From NCBI GenBank assembly GCA_038206725.1, contig JBBRAO010000005.1, positions 1 to 64,000 on the forward strand: a stretch of 64,000 nucleotides of DNA, given 5' to 3'. The stretch comes from JBAXXL01 sp038206725. Lineage in GTDB: Bacteria; Bacteroidota; Ignavibacteria; Kapaibacteriales; UBA2268. Below the pieces are notes generated by a model, which did no database searches, was not told the DNA's origin, and was given only the letters and a program-made list of their open reading frames with translations. Numbering within the stretch: position 1 is the first letter of the stretch; every line of letters starts with the position of its first letter. The position numbers and the translations under genes are program-made. Shown here piece after piece: positions 1 to 8,020 of this stretch.

Positions 1-74
1 CGGTATTTTTCTCTTGGTGGCAAGAGTTTCTTCCTGTCGCGATGTAAAATTCTTATGTATTTAGAAAAATTCAT
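1..74 (-). CDS. Repeat-element small ORF, copy 1 (N-terminal part only)
   Basis: This is the start of the small ORF carried by the repeated leader element; the rest lies beyond the left edge. Reading from the ATG at 74 the product begins MNFSKYIRILHRDRKK and continues with LLPPREKY, the same N-terminal module seen in copies 2 and 5. Function is unknown. The residues visible are strongly basic. Whether a heptanucleotide array and Cys-rich module follow, as in the other copies, cannot be seen. Confidence 0.5.
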   Translation of the reverse strand, partial: MNFSKYIRILHRDRKKLLPPREKY

Positions 75-185
75 TTCACTTTTTTAAAATTTGTACATAT
101 CATATTAGTATAGACAACTGAAAAGTCCATTTCTTTCTCTCGTCAGGAAAAATAATAGAAATAAATTGAAAATAAATTAATTTAT
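1..185 (-). repeat. Repeated leader element, copy 1 (truncated by window edge)
   Basis: Minus-strand copy of the element also found near 3300-3690, 5930-6445, 53640-54060 and 57420-57780. From 75 to about 185 it holds the block shared upstream of the small ORF: an AT-rich run, then GGACTT.TCAGTTGTCTATA, then TGTACAAATTTTAAAA just before the ATG. The block may contain a promoter but matches no consensus I can defend. The gene it precedes lies outside the window. Confidence 0.6.
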
Positions 186-189
186 TCTA

Positions 190-221
190 CTCATCGGATG
201 ACTGCCCGGTCATCCGATGAG
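190..221. terminator. CATCCGAT-type hairpin after the 516-aa gene
   Basis: A perfect 12-bp stem (CTCATCGGATGA pairing with TCATCCGATGAG) with an 8-nt loop lies 13 nt past the stop of the T9SS gene at 234-1784. There is no clear T-run on either side, so it may be a processing or stabilising hairpin rather than a classical terminator. Similar hairpins occur at 6530, 26081 and 56971. Confidence 0.5.
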
Positions 222-233
222 TTCATTGAAATT

Positions 234-1784
234 CTACATCTTCACAAATTTTGCAGTTTCACCGCCCGCTTTCACAATATACATTCCTTTTGGCAAATCG
301 GAAATGTTGATTTGTAGAGACGTTGCATGCAACGTCTCTACGGACATCACTTTTTCGCCAAGCGTGTTATAAATGGAAATCGTAGAACCTTCCGAAGGTT
401 CGAACCGACGGCAAGGTTTCGTAGTTATAGTTATATAATCGCCTGCGGGATTAGGAGTAATATCAACTTTAAAATTTTCTGTTTCTTCTATCACACCATT
501 TGGCAGACTGAAATCAATTTCCGCTATATAAAATGAAAATATAAGATTTTTAGTATCCTGTATTATTCCTAAAGCTATGACTTTGTCATTTTTTAAAGGG
601 TGCACACCCATAATATATTTTGTTAAGGAATCTTTCTTCCAAATTAGTGATTTTTTTTGAGTATTTTTATACTTTTCTACTTGGAAACTTCTTAAAGGAT
701 ATAATGAATTATTCATACCAGAAAGATAATACACTCCTTCATCATCAACAGTCGCAAATTCACGCGCAAACTGCACATCATTAGTCAATATTGTATCAGC
801 TTTTATCCGTCCAATTTCGTTATAAGTTCCCAAAAATACCTTATCGATATTTCTTGATTTATCTCTATAATTAATAAACATATTGAAAGTATTGTCTATA
901 AGTCCACTACCAGGTAGGATACGGCCAGATGTAAATTTAGTTTCAAGTGATGGAGTAAAAGCTAATGTTTCTGTCCACTTTAGTTCATGGTTAAAATAGT
1001 AAGAAGCGGCGTGGTCCGAACCCGAACTACCCCCACCCCACCATAGTTCAGTATAGCGAAACATATTATCATTATCTTTGATAAACATTTTGGGTGATAA
1101 CGATTCATGACTAAACTTTTGGACACTATTACTTACTCCGGTTCGTGAGATATTTTTCTTTAATTGATACATTGTATCGTTAACTTGTTGCGAAACAAAA
1201 ATTATTAAATCTTTGCCGTCATATTTTACACTTGGAACCCCAGTGTATATATCAATATAGCATAATTTTGAATTTTGTACATTTGCATCTGCTATAAAAT
1301 CACCTAAGTATCCTACACTATCTATTATTTTCCCTGTTTCTGAATCTATGTCAAGGAAAAGCGGATAAAACATTGCTCGGGTTGGGTATTTAAGATTTAC
1401 ACTCTTTTGGTACAAAAACACGGCTTTAAACTTTCCATTTTCAACTGTCATATCTCCATAAAACCCAGTAAATGAAGTATCCAAGTACTGTTCGGACTTC
1501 CATAGTACTTCAAATCCATTATTAGTTCTTTTAATTTTATAAAAAACCGGCTGAATTCTTTCAAAATTTTTTGCTGTTGTTTTATAAGTAAACTGTGTTA
1601 TTAGTAGAAAAGTGCTATCATCTAAATCTATATGTTTTATATATTCTGGCAGACCGGAATATATGATGTTTATTTCTTTTTGTTCATATTTGTTAGGTAT
1701 AATTAATTCTTTAGTGATTTGCTGTGAAAAAGCATTTAAGCATAGCACAAGCATCATAATATTAAATATAATAATGTTCTTCAT
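234..1784 (-). CDS. Secreted T9SS cargo protein, function unknown
   Basis: A 516-aa exported protein. Residues 1-20 form a signal peptide ending in AFSQ, followed by a mostly beta, propeller-like body with no family I can name. The last 75 residues are a type A T9SS sorting domain: PNPAGDYITI, then IYNTLGEKVMS, then INISDLPKGMYIVK. T9SS cargo crosses the outer membrane and is usually anchored or released there. The domain contains two in-frame palindromic inserts (TKPCRRFEPSEG and VETLHATS) at loops that also carry palindromes in the 442-aa paralogue at 60208. The start at 1784 has an AAGGA-type ribosome site about 8 nt upstream. It lies 59 nt after the 195-aa gene and is probably co-transcribed with it. 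Confidence 0.8.
   Translation of the reverse strand: MKNIIIFNIMMLVLCLNAFSQQITKELIIPNKYEQKEINIIYSGLPEYIKHIDLDDSTFLLITQFTYKTTAKNFERIQPVFYKIKRTNNGFEVLWKSEQYLDTSFTGFYGDMTVENGKFKAVFLYQKSVNLKYPTRAMFYPLFLDIDSETGKIIDSVGYLGDFIADANVQNSKLCYIDIYTGVPSVKYDGKDLIIFVSQQVNDTMYQLKKNISRTGVSNSVQKFSHESLSPKMFIKDNDNMFRYTELWWGGGSSGSDHAASYYFNHELKWTETLAFTPSLETKFTSGRILPGSGLIDNTFNMFINYRDKSRNIDKVFLGTYNEIGRIKADTILTNDVQFAREFATVDDEGVYYLSGMNNSLYPLRSFQVEKYKNTQKKSLIWKKDSLTKYIMGVHPLKNDKVIALGIIQDTKNLIFSFYIAEIDFSLPNGVIEETENFKVDITPNPAGDYITITTKPCRRFEPSEGSTISIYNTLGEKVMSVETLHATSLQINISDLPKGMYIVKAGGETAKFVKM
314..341. repeat. 28-bp perfect palindrome inside a T9SS sorting domain
   Basis: GTAGAGACGTTGCA followed by its exact reverse complement. 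It is in frame within the 516-aa gene and encodes VETLHATS plus flanking residues. A copy with one central mismatch sits at 61429-61456 at the same place in another sorting domain. Confidence 0.9.
386..419. repeat. AACCTTCCGAAGGTT-family palindrome inside a T9SS sorting domain
   Basis: The left half, AACCTTCCGAAGGTT, is identical to the left half of the intergenic repeats at 53304 and 57083. The right half (ACCGACGGCAAGGTT) is a diverged version of their second half. Here it is read in frame as part of TKPCRRFEPSEG, in the loop before IYNTLGEK. Confidence 0.75.
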
Positions 1785-1843
1785 AAATTCAATCCTTATA
1801 TTAAAACGAAGCGGATTAATATAAATTAACCCGCTCCATATAG

Positions 1844-2431
1844 TTAATGAATAATTACTTTTTTAGTAATACAATTATTTATAAATTCGAACCGAATAAA
1901 TAATACATTTGTATTAATGTTTTTAACATTAATTCGGCCTTCGATTTGTAATTCATTTGTTCGTAAAAGTTCCTTACCCGAAACATCAAATAATGAAATT
2001 CCATTAATATTCGGGTAATCTTTAGCATTAAGTTGATATTGGATGGTTTCATCATTCTGATTGTAATAAGCAATTATATCTACATTGTTATTATCTTCGG
2101 CTTCAGTAATTTTAAACCATTTTAAACCTAAATCATAGCTTACATCTTTTGTTCCGTCTTTCTTAATTCGAAGAATGGTATTTATAGATTGGCTTTTTTT
2201 CGAATGTTTTTCCCAGCTATTATTTTTTATGTTAAATACATATACATCATTGGTTAGAAAATCATGAATTAGGAAAAATTCTTTTTTTGTCCAAATACCG
2301 TTATCATTCTTTTCGATTAAATAATCTGCCTTTTTAGAGTCGGCAGGTTTCACATACATAGAAACCGCCATAAGGTCGGAGCAGAAAATCAAACAAAACA
2401 AAATTACGAGTATTAAACGATAATGTGCCAT
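1844..2431 (-). CDS. Small exported protein with a T9SS-like C-terminus
   Basis: The start is taken at the ATG at 2431 because AAAGAGG lies 5 nt upstream and it follows the preceding stop (2442) by 10 nt; a longer reading from 2461 would overlap the neighbour. The 195-aa product opens with a signal peptide (MAHYRLILVILFCLIFCSD). The last 50 residues (GISLFDVSGKELLRTNELQ ... KKVIIH) follow the T9SS sorting-domain pattern but lack the usual PNP motif and the GxY motif, so export by T9SS is less certain. The middle has no recognisable domain. It sits in a run of exported-protein genes read leftwards from 3185. Confidence 0.7.
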   Translation of the reverse strand: MAHYRLILVILFCLIFCSDLMAVSMYVKPADSKKADYLIEKNDNGIWTKKEFFLIHDFLTNDVYVFNIKNNSWEKHSKKSQSINTILRIKKDGTKDVSYDLGLKWFKITEAEDNNNVDIIAYYNQNDETIQYQLNAKDYPNINGISLFDVSGKELLRTNELQIEGRINVKNINTNVLFIRFEFINNCITKKVIIH

Positions 2432-2441
2432 GTAAACCTCT

Positions 2442-3185
2442 TTATTGACAAAAATATGCACAAGAATCGGTTTGTGCTTCCCAATTAAATTCAGGTGGAT
2501 ATGATCCTACTTCAGGAATACAAATTGTTTCATAAGAACCGCATGTTCTTGGATCATAACCCCAGTCGTATTCTTCAGTTACGCCTTCACAAAATTGAAC
2601 CTGTAAGTTTAAGGCATCCCAGCAATATTTGTTTTTATGAATACAGCATTTGTATAATGAACAAGCGGTATGCATATAATATGTAATTCCTTCTTCGACT
2701 GCTTTACATACGCTGAAACAATACGGAGCACTATAAGTAATTTGTAAAAATGTTTGACCGGTTACACAATTTGGGTTACAAGCATAGGCCGTTTTATTAC
2801 TTTGGTCTAAGAAAAATGTGTTTGCATAATTAAGTGATTTTTTTTGAGCTAAATCTTTAATTATAGCTGAATAACGGTCCGCATGGAAGTAACCGCCTTC
2901 ATTCAAATAACTATTTAAACATGGTTGAGTAAAAAAATCAAACCCATATATGTAAAATTCCATAGATGTTCTTCCAAGAGGGTCGGTACAAGTTCTCTGA
3001 AATCCCTGATAAGTTAGCATTATATTGCAAGGCGGCGGTCCGGGCAATGTATATTGTATTGTTTCTTCGAACCAAACCCAATTTGTGCATGTTAATGAAG
3101 GGTCATCAGGGCATGGCGGTGTTGCTTTGGCACTATATGAAACTAATGTAATTAAAAGTGCCACTATGAGTAGTGTATTTTTCAC
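2442..3185 (-). CDS. Cys-rich exported protein (Kapabacteria-type secreted family)
   Basis: I place the start at the GTG at 3185 because GGAG lies 8 nt upstream and the resulting signal peptide (VKNTLLIVALLITLVSYSAKA) matches that of the paralogue at 57865; an ATG at 3209 would add 8 residues. The mature protein, about 225 aa, has roughly 19 Cys, several as close pairs (CNPNC, YKCC, ACSLYKCC), which suggests a disulphide-rich extracellular fold. The stretch KNKYCWDALNLQVQFCEG resembles YEYCWDPIEEKIVANVLSHY in the gene at 54151, so the three genes look like one diverged family. No sorting domain is present. Function unknown. It directly follows repeat-element copy 2. Confidence 0.75.
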   Translation of the reverse strand: MKNTLLIVALLITLVSYSAKATPPCPDDPSLTCTNWVWFEETIQYTLPGPPPCNIMLTYQGFQRTCTDPLGRTSMEFYIYGFDFFTQPCLNSYLNEGGYFHADRYSAIIKDLAQKKSLNYANTFFLDQSNKTAYACNPNCVTGQTFLQITYSAPYCFSVCKAVEEGITYYMHTACSLYKCCIHKNKYCWDALNLQVQFCEGVTEEYDWGYDPRTCGSYETICIPEVGSYPPEFNWEAQTDSCAYFCQ

Positions 3186-3308
3186 TGTAAAAGTCTCCGA
3201 AATATTCATTTTAAATTAATTATTTATGTTTTTTTTGCAAATATTAAAAATAATGTCTTAAACTTATTACTTTTTGAACTATGTATTCAATTCCAAGGAT
3301 TCTTTTAA

Positions 3309-3584
3309 TTAGGGCGGAATAAATTCGAAGCAGAGGTGTCTGTAAAATATTGTAGAAGATAAGCACCAACAGCAATGATAAGCATGGTTGCAACATAGAC
3401 CTAAAACTGGTAGCCGGTAGCCGGTAGCGAGTTGACGCTTCTTAGTAATTTTATTGTAAAAAACCAAATATAAGTTTTGAACAATACCCAATATTTGCAA
3501 TAATATCTTTCGGTATTTTTCTCTTGGTGGCAAGAGTTTCTTTCTGTCGCGATGTAAAATTCTTATGTATTTAGAAAAATTCAT
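3309..3584 (-). CDS. Small basic/Cys-rich protein of the repeat element (modules in frame)
   Basis: A 91-aa ORF and the only complete copy in which both conserved modules share one frame. Residues 1-50 are the basic N-terminal module (MNFSKYIRILHRDRKK ... LVFYNKITKKR). Residues 53-60 come from the 7-nt array. The C-terminal module is Cys-rich: CCNHAYHCCWCLSSTIFYRH then LCFEFIPP. The same two modules occur in copies 3, 4 and 5 with the array putting them out of frame. No signal peptide or known domain is seen. Spacing of Cys and His (HxxHCCWC, HLC) could suit metal binding, but that is a guess. The gene lies immediately upstream of an exported Cys-rich protein gene. Confidence 0.6.
   Translation of the reverse strand: MNFSKYIRILHRDRKKLLPPREKYRKILLQILGIVQNLYLVFYNKITKKRQLATGYRLPVLGLCCNHAYHCCWCLSSTIFYRHLCFEFIPP
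3409..3428. repeat. Heptanucleotide array GGTAGCC, about 2.9 units
   Basis: Three tandem units of GGTAGCC, the last incomplete, inside the small ORF of element copy 2. The position is the same as the AGCTGTG array of copy 3 and the TGCATCC arrays of copies 4 and 5. Confidence 0.9.
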
Positions 3585-3718
3585 TTCATTTTTTTAAAAT
3601 TTGTACATTCTATAAAGTATAGACAACTGAGAAGTCCATTTCTTTCTCACTGCTCGAAAAATAATTTAAATAAATTGAAAATAAATTATTTTCTTCACTT
3701 TTCGACTCTTTTTATGTG

Positions 3719-5824
3719 CTAATTTACAACAACTTTTATTGTTCTTGTTTCAGTTCCGTGTTTGATTACAATCATATAAACACCAGTTTCAACACCTGAG
3801 CAATTCCAAATCAAATAGCCATTGTAAGAAGAAAGCTTATCGAAACTTATTTTACTTCTGTCGCTTACTTTTGCACCATAGATATTGTAAACACCAATTT
3901 CATCGAGTGCTATATCACTGCTCATATCCCAATAAATCAGCGAGCGTACTTCTTTTGTCGCCGGATTAGGAAATGGCGGATAAGTATAAAGATAATTGTC
4001 TTTTTCTGTAGTATTTTCTTCAACACTCGTTATACCGAAGTCTGAGAGTCGGGCGCGGTGTAAACCACCACCAAAAGTTCCGGCATAAATAGTATCTCCT
4101 ATTACTGATAATGCTCGAATATTAGTAGATTTTAAACCATCATTTCTTTTTTCCCAACTAATTCCTTTGTCAGACGAAAAATACAATCCGTAATTAGTAC
4201 CAAGAAAAATATTATTACCTACAACGGCAATTGCATACGAATATTCCCCAGCTACGCTATTCCCACTTGGTGCCTTAGTAGTCCAATTGTCACCTAAATT
4301 AGTTGTAAAAGCCATTGTTCCTAAACCGAGGCCGGCATATATTATATTTTTAGCGAAAACTAATGAATAAATATTCAAGGTATGCCCAGGATTCTTTGCT
4401 ATCCAATTTTCTCCATTATCAGTTGAAATAAAGAAACCGCCATTGTATGGACTTGATCCGGCAAATAAATTTGTTCCATCAGTTGCCAAAGAAGTTGCAT
4501 TGTTAGTTAAGCCAACTTCTTTTGATTCCCAAGTATTGCCATTGTCACTCGAACGCCAGACTACTCCCTGACTTAAACCTGTAAATATATAATTATCTTT
4601 TCTAACAAATGATGATATCCTCTCAGGGCCAGATCCGATATTTTTTTTTACCCAATTGTTTCCTGTATCAGTAGATACATATAAGCCATCATCTGTTCCC
4701 GACAAAATAACATTGTCTTTGGCATTTAGTGCATAGACCCATCCCGACGACATATTATTTTGAAATCCTTTATTCTTTTCTACCCAACTATTGCCATTAT
4801 CTGTTGAAGAAAATATTCCGCTTCCAAAAGTCCCAACGAAAATATTGTTTTTATCGTTAGCTATCGTCATAATTAGTGTATTTTTTAAATTCTTATTTTT
4901 TTTGATCCAAGTGTCGCCCCAATCGGTTGATAAATTTACACCACCATAGGTGCCAGCATAAATTTTATTATCTTTAATTAATAATGTTTTGAATTGCTGA
5001 TTGTAACTTTTCTTTTCCCAAGTTGCACCTTTATCATTAGATACAAATATATCGTCACTTCTTGAAGCAACAATTAAGCTGTCACTAACTACAATACTTT
5101 CTATTTGTGCTGATAAAGTTGTTACGTTTAAATTAATCCATTTTTCTCCATGATTTTCAGATTTATATAATCCGCCGCTTGTTCCAATATATAGCAAATC
5201 GTCTTTAACTACAATTGAATACACAGTAATAGGTACATCCGATATACCGTTGTTTTTTGGTGTCCAATTTAAACCATCGTCGGATGATACAAAAACTCCT
5301 TTGTTCCCAGTACCTGCAATAATATTACCACCGCAAACCGCGATTGTATTAATGAATCTTTTTTTATCTGCGGTATCAATAGGGTTTTCATCTACCCAAT
5401 TTTCACCATTATTATCCGATATATAAATACCACCACCATAGGTACCCGCGAATATTTTATTGTCTTTTCTAACTATACTTCTTACGTCAAGATTCAAAAA
5501 TCCTGTGTTTTTTGAAGACCACGATTCTCCATTATCATTAGATATAAAAACACCACCACCAGAAGTACCTGCAATAATGTTATTTCCATTAATTTCAAGA
5601 CACATTACTTTTAGATTAGTCAAACCGTTATTCTTTTCTATCCAGTTTTCACCCATATCTGTTGAAATATAAACACCGCCCCCTGAAACTCCAAGATACA
5701 ATGAATTGTTTTCATAAATAATCGTTCGGGTTGATGCTCCAAATAATCCATTATTGCAAGGTTCCCATTGGGAATAAGCTGTTTGTATAATTACAAACAA
5801 AAATAGTAAAATTAATTTTTTCAT
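3719..5824 (-). CDS. Large secreted BNR/Asp-box repeat protein with T9SS sorting domain
   Basis: I take the ATG at 5824 because GGAGAG lies just upstream and the signal peptide (MKKLILLFLFV ... YSQ) then matches the paralogue at 54844; the ATG at 5857 would add 11 residues. The 701-aa product carries about 13 Asp-box repeats of the type VYISTDMGENW, IFSSTDNGNSW and LYVSTDTGNNW, each expected to be one propeller blade turn, so two stacked propellers are plausible. The last 75 residues are a T9SS sorting domain (PPFPNPATKEV, GVYNIYGAKV, GVYMIVIKHG). Such repeats occur in sialidases and YCF48-type proteins, but no catalytic set is evident, so an adhesive or structural surface role is more likely. 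The C-terminus is almost identical to that of the 704-aa protein at 54844-56958. Confidence 0.85.
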   Translation of the reverse strand: MKKLILLFLFVIIQTAYSQWEPCNNGLFGASTRTIIYENNSLYLGVSGGGVYISTDMGENWIEKNNGLTNLKVMCLEINGNNIIAGTSGGGVFISNDNGESWSSKNTGFLNLDVRSIVRKDNKIFAGTYGGGIYISDNNGENWVDENPIDTADKKRFINTIAVCGGNIIAGTGNKGVFVSSDDGLNWTPKNNGISDVPITVYSIVVKDDLLYIGTSGGLYKSENHGEKWINLNVTTLSAQIESIVVSDSLIVASRSDDIFVSNDKGATWEKKSYNQQFKTLLIKDNKIYAGTYGGVNLSTDWGDTWIKKNKNLKNTLIMTIANDKNNIFVGTFGSGIFSSTDNGNSWVEKNKGFQNNMSSGWVYALNAKDNVILSGTDDGLYVSTDTGNNWVKKNIGSGPERISSFVRKDNYIFTGLSQGVVWRSSDNGNTWESKEVGLTNNATSLATDGTNLFAGSSPYNGGFFISTDNGENWIAKNPGHTLNIYSLVFAKNIIYAGLGLGTMAFTTNLGDNWTTKAPSGNSVAGEYSYAIAVVGNNIFLGTNYGLYFSSDKGISWEKRNDGLKSTNIRALSVIGDTIYAGTFGGGLHRARLSDFGITSVEENTTEKDNYLYTYPPFPNPATKEVRSLIYWDMSSDIALDEIGVYNIYGAKVSDRSKISFDKLSSYNGYLIWNCSGVETGVYMIVIKHGTETRTIKVVVN

Positions 5825-5944
5825 TAATCTCTCCAAAATAGTTTTAAAATTCATCATTTATTTTTTTAAAATTATTACTTACAAACATCTTTTTATTTTT
5901 TTTAATTTATTCAAATCTAAGGTTCTTCCAAAGCATTTTCTCAA

Positions 5945-6276
5945 TTAGGGCGGGATAAATTCGTAGCACAGATGTTTGAAAAATTTTGTGGTGTGAAAAC
6001 ACCAAAGGCAATGATAATTGTTCCGGCGGCAAAATGATATAGTTATAGCTGTGAGCTGTGAGCTGTGAGCTGTGAGCTGTGAGCTGTGAGCTGTGAGCTG
6101 TGAGCTGTGAGCTGTGAGCTGATTTGACGCCCTTTAGTGATTTTATTGTAGAAAACCAAAATATAGTTTTCAACAATACCGGATATTTGTAATAATAATT
6201 TTCTCCATTTTTCTCTTGGTGGCGGAAGTTGCTTCCCGTCGCGAAATAAAAAAGATATGTAGAACGAATTTTTCAT
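5945..6276 (-). CDS. Repeat-element small ORF, copy 3 (modules out of frame)
   Basis: The ATG at 6276 opens a basic N-terminal module (MKNSFYISFLFRDGKQ ... LVFYNKITKGR), then reads the array as repeats of SQLTAHS and stops at 6043 just past the array. The C-terminal module (YHCLWCFHTT ... HLCYEFIPP, stop at 5945) is intact but shifted: its Trp codon starts 272 nt from the ATG, 2 more than a multiple of 3. One added unit or two lost units of 7 nt would fuse them. Coordinates cover both modules. Function unknown. Confidence 0.5.
6047..6121. repeat. Heptanucleotide array AGCTGTG, about 10.7 units
   Basis: Ten perfect AGCTGTG units plus a partial one inside the small ORF of element copy 3. A 7-nt unit reads as the same heptapeptide in every frame (here SQLTAHS on the minus strand) and contains no stop, so length changes alter only the downstream frame. 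Confidence 0.97.
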
Positions 6277-6529
6277 TTTCTTACTTTTTGTATTACTTCA
6301 CTTTGCAAATATAATGTAATTCTATTCCAATGCAAGCATTCATTTCATTTTTTTCAAATTTGTACATTTCATATTATTATAGACAACGGAGAAGTACATT
6401 TCTTTCTCTCTGCTCGAAAAATAATTAAAATAAATTGAAAATAATTTTTTGATTTCTTGTAGTAGTTTTTAATATTGATACTTATAAAATTAATAATTAT
6501 TTTTAATAATCCTCATTTTATGAACCCAA

Positions 6530-6566
6530 ACTCATCCGATGACTCTCCGTTCATCGGATGAGTTTT
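6530..6566 (+). terminator. Orphan CATCCGAT-type hairpin with T-run
   Basis: A 13-bp stem (ACTCATCCGATGA / TCATCGGATGAGT) followed by TTTTATTTTTA on the plus strand has the form of an intrinsic terminator. No plus-strand gene ends before it, so it may insulate the aminotransferase gene at 6704 or be a remnant. The rest of 6446-6703 is AT-rich and shows nothing else. Confidence 0.6.
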
Positions 6567-6703
6567 TATTTTTACTTTTCAGCTTTTTTCATCCTTCATT
6601 CTTTATTTCTCGTTATTAATTTTCAAATAATTTTTTTAGAATATGAATATTAATTAATTTTGATAATTATAATTGTCAATTTAATTTTTTTTGGAACAGT
6701 TAG

Positions 6704-7912
6704 ATGCCTCAAACTAAAATAATCCCTGCTAAACGTACAGAAAACGTACGCTATGCCATTCGCGATATTGTAGCTTTAGCCAATCAAGTTGCCGCTACCG
6801 GCAAAGAAATGTATTATTTAAATATAGGTGATCCAAACGTTTACGATTGGTCCACCCCACCTCATATAATTGACGCGATTGATAAAGCTATGCGCGATAA
6901 CTATAATGGATATGCTCCATCGAGCGGAACAAAGTCTGCTATAGACGCAATCAAAAGAGATGCCGCACGCAAAGGTATTGATAAAAACATATTAGATGTA
7001 TTTGTAACCCACGGAGCGAGCGAAGCAATCGAATTATGTCTAACAGCTTTATTAAACGAAGGTGACAACTTCTTGATGCCTACACCCGGTTACCCACTCT
7101 ATACTGCTGTAGAAAGTAAGTTAATGCTTCAATCCAATCCTTATTACTTGGATGAAGAAGATGGTTGGCAACCTGATATTGCAGATATTAAAGCGAAAAT
7201 AAATTCACGCACAAAAGCAATCGTTGTGATCAATCCGAATAATCCAACCGGATGTCTTTGCCGAAAAGAAATATTAGAGCAAATCATTGAAATAGCTTTG
7301 GAACACAATCTATTGATTATTTCCGACGAAATCTATGACAAACTCCTTTTTGATGATAATAAATTATTTTCTATGGCGGCTTTAAATTCCGAAGTGAGCT
7401 GTATAACATTCAGCGGTTTATCAAAAAGCTATATAGCACCGGGTTTTAGAATTGGCTGGGGTATCGCTACCGGTCGTTGCGATATTATGGACGATTATTT
7501 AGAAGGTGTAAACAAGCTTTTGAGAGCAAGACTTTCCGCAAATCATCCTATTATGCGTGCTATTCCCGCCGCTTTGGAAGGTGATCAAAGTCATATCGCA
7601 AAAATGAATAGTATTTTAATGAAACGCCGAGATATAGTTGTCAACGCAATAAAAGACTTTGAAGGAATAAGTATGGTTAAACCGCAAGGTGCGTTTTACG
7701 CATTCCTTTCGATTGATGTAAAGGATGATGCACTATTCTGCCGCGAATTGGTAAAAGAAACAGGCGTGTTAGTTGTTCCGGGCTCGGGTTTCGGACAAAA
7801 ACCGGGTACTCACCATTTCCGTATCGTAATTCTTCCACCCGAGGAAGTAATTGAGAAAGCTTTTGCACACATTAAGAGCTTTTACAAAGAATTTAAAAAT
7901 AAATTTGAATAA
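6704..7912 (+). CDS. PLP-dependent class I/II aminotransferase (AlaA-like)
   Basis: A 402-aa cytoplasmic fold-type I aminotransferase. The expected marks are present in order: HGASEAIELC (cofactor phosphate region), NPNNPTGCL, ISDEIYDKLL (Asp contacting the pyridine nitrogen), and SGLSKSYIAPGFRIGW with the Schiff-base lysine at about residue 241. The SKSYxAPGxRxGW pattern is typical of alanine/aspartate aminotransferases of the AlaA type, which move amino groups between alanine and 2-oxoglutarate; substrate is not certain from sequence. It is a single-gene unit ending in a clear terminator. Confidence 0.85.
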   Translation: MPQTKIIPAKRTENVRYAIRDIVALANQVAATGKEMYYLNIGDPNVYDWSTPPHIIDAIDKAMRDNYNGYAPSSGTKSAIDAIKRDAARKGIDKNILDVFVTHGASEAIELCLTALLNEGDNFLMPTPGYPLYTAVESKLMLQSNPYYLDEEDGWQPDIADIKAKINSRTKAIVVINPNNPTGCLCRKEILEQIIEIALEHNLLIISDEIYDKLLFDDNKLFSMAALNSEVSCITFSGLSKSYIAPGFRIGWGIATGRCDIMDDYLEGVNKLLRARLSANHPIMRAIPAALEGDQSHIAKMNSILMKRRDIVVNAIKDFEGISMVKPQGAFYAFLSIDVKDDALFCRELVKETGVLVVPGSGFGQKPGTHHFRIVILPPEEVIEKAFAHIKSFYKEFKNKFE

Positions 7913-7919
7913 TTTAGGG

Positions 7920-7957
7920 AAAAGCAGTAGTCAATCGAGGTTACTGCTTTATTTTTG
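7920..7957 (+). terminator. Intrinsic terminator after the aminotransferase gene
   Basis: AAAGCAGTA pairs with TACTGCTTT across a 12-nt loop, followed by ATTTTTG, 8 nt after the stop at 7912. Confidence 0.8.
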
Positions 7958-8020
7958 TAAAACAAATACACTTCAAATTCGTTAAGTAAAAATATTATTT
8001 TAACAAGAATAAAGAATACT

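Larger units (their letters stand above)
3300..3690 (-). repeat. Repeated leader element, copy 2
   Basis: Complete minus-strand copy between the 3' end of the BNR-repeat gene (stop at 3719) and the Cys-rich gene at 3185. It contains the shared upstream block (about 3585-3690), the small ORF (3584-3309) and an internal 7-nt array. Its N-terminal coding part is nearly identical to those of copies 1 and 5. Confidence 0.8.
5930..6445 (-). repeat. Repeated leader element, copy 3
   Basis: Minus-strand copy directly upstream of the BNR-repeat gene that starts at 5824. It has the shared upstream block (about 6344-6440), a longer 7-nt array (6047-6121) and both coding modules. About 67 nt (6277-6343) separate the position equivalent to the start codon of copies 1 and 2 from the ATG used here, suggesting an insertion. 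Confidence 0.75.

Noticed and set aside
5907..6176. 89-aa ORF of SQLTAHS repeats as a gene
   Set aside because: It uses the third frame of element copy 3 and matches neither conserved module.
3300..6445. Insertion sequence or transposase-bearing element
   Set aside because: The repeated element has no transposase and no clear terminal inverted repeats or target duplications.
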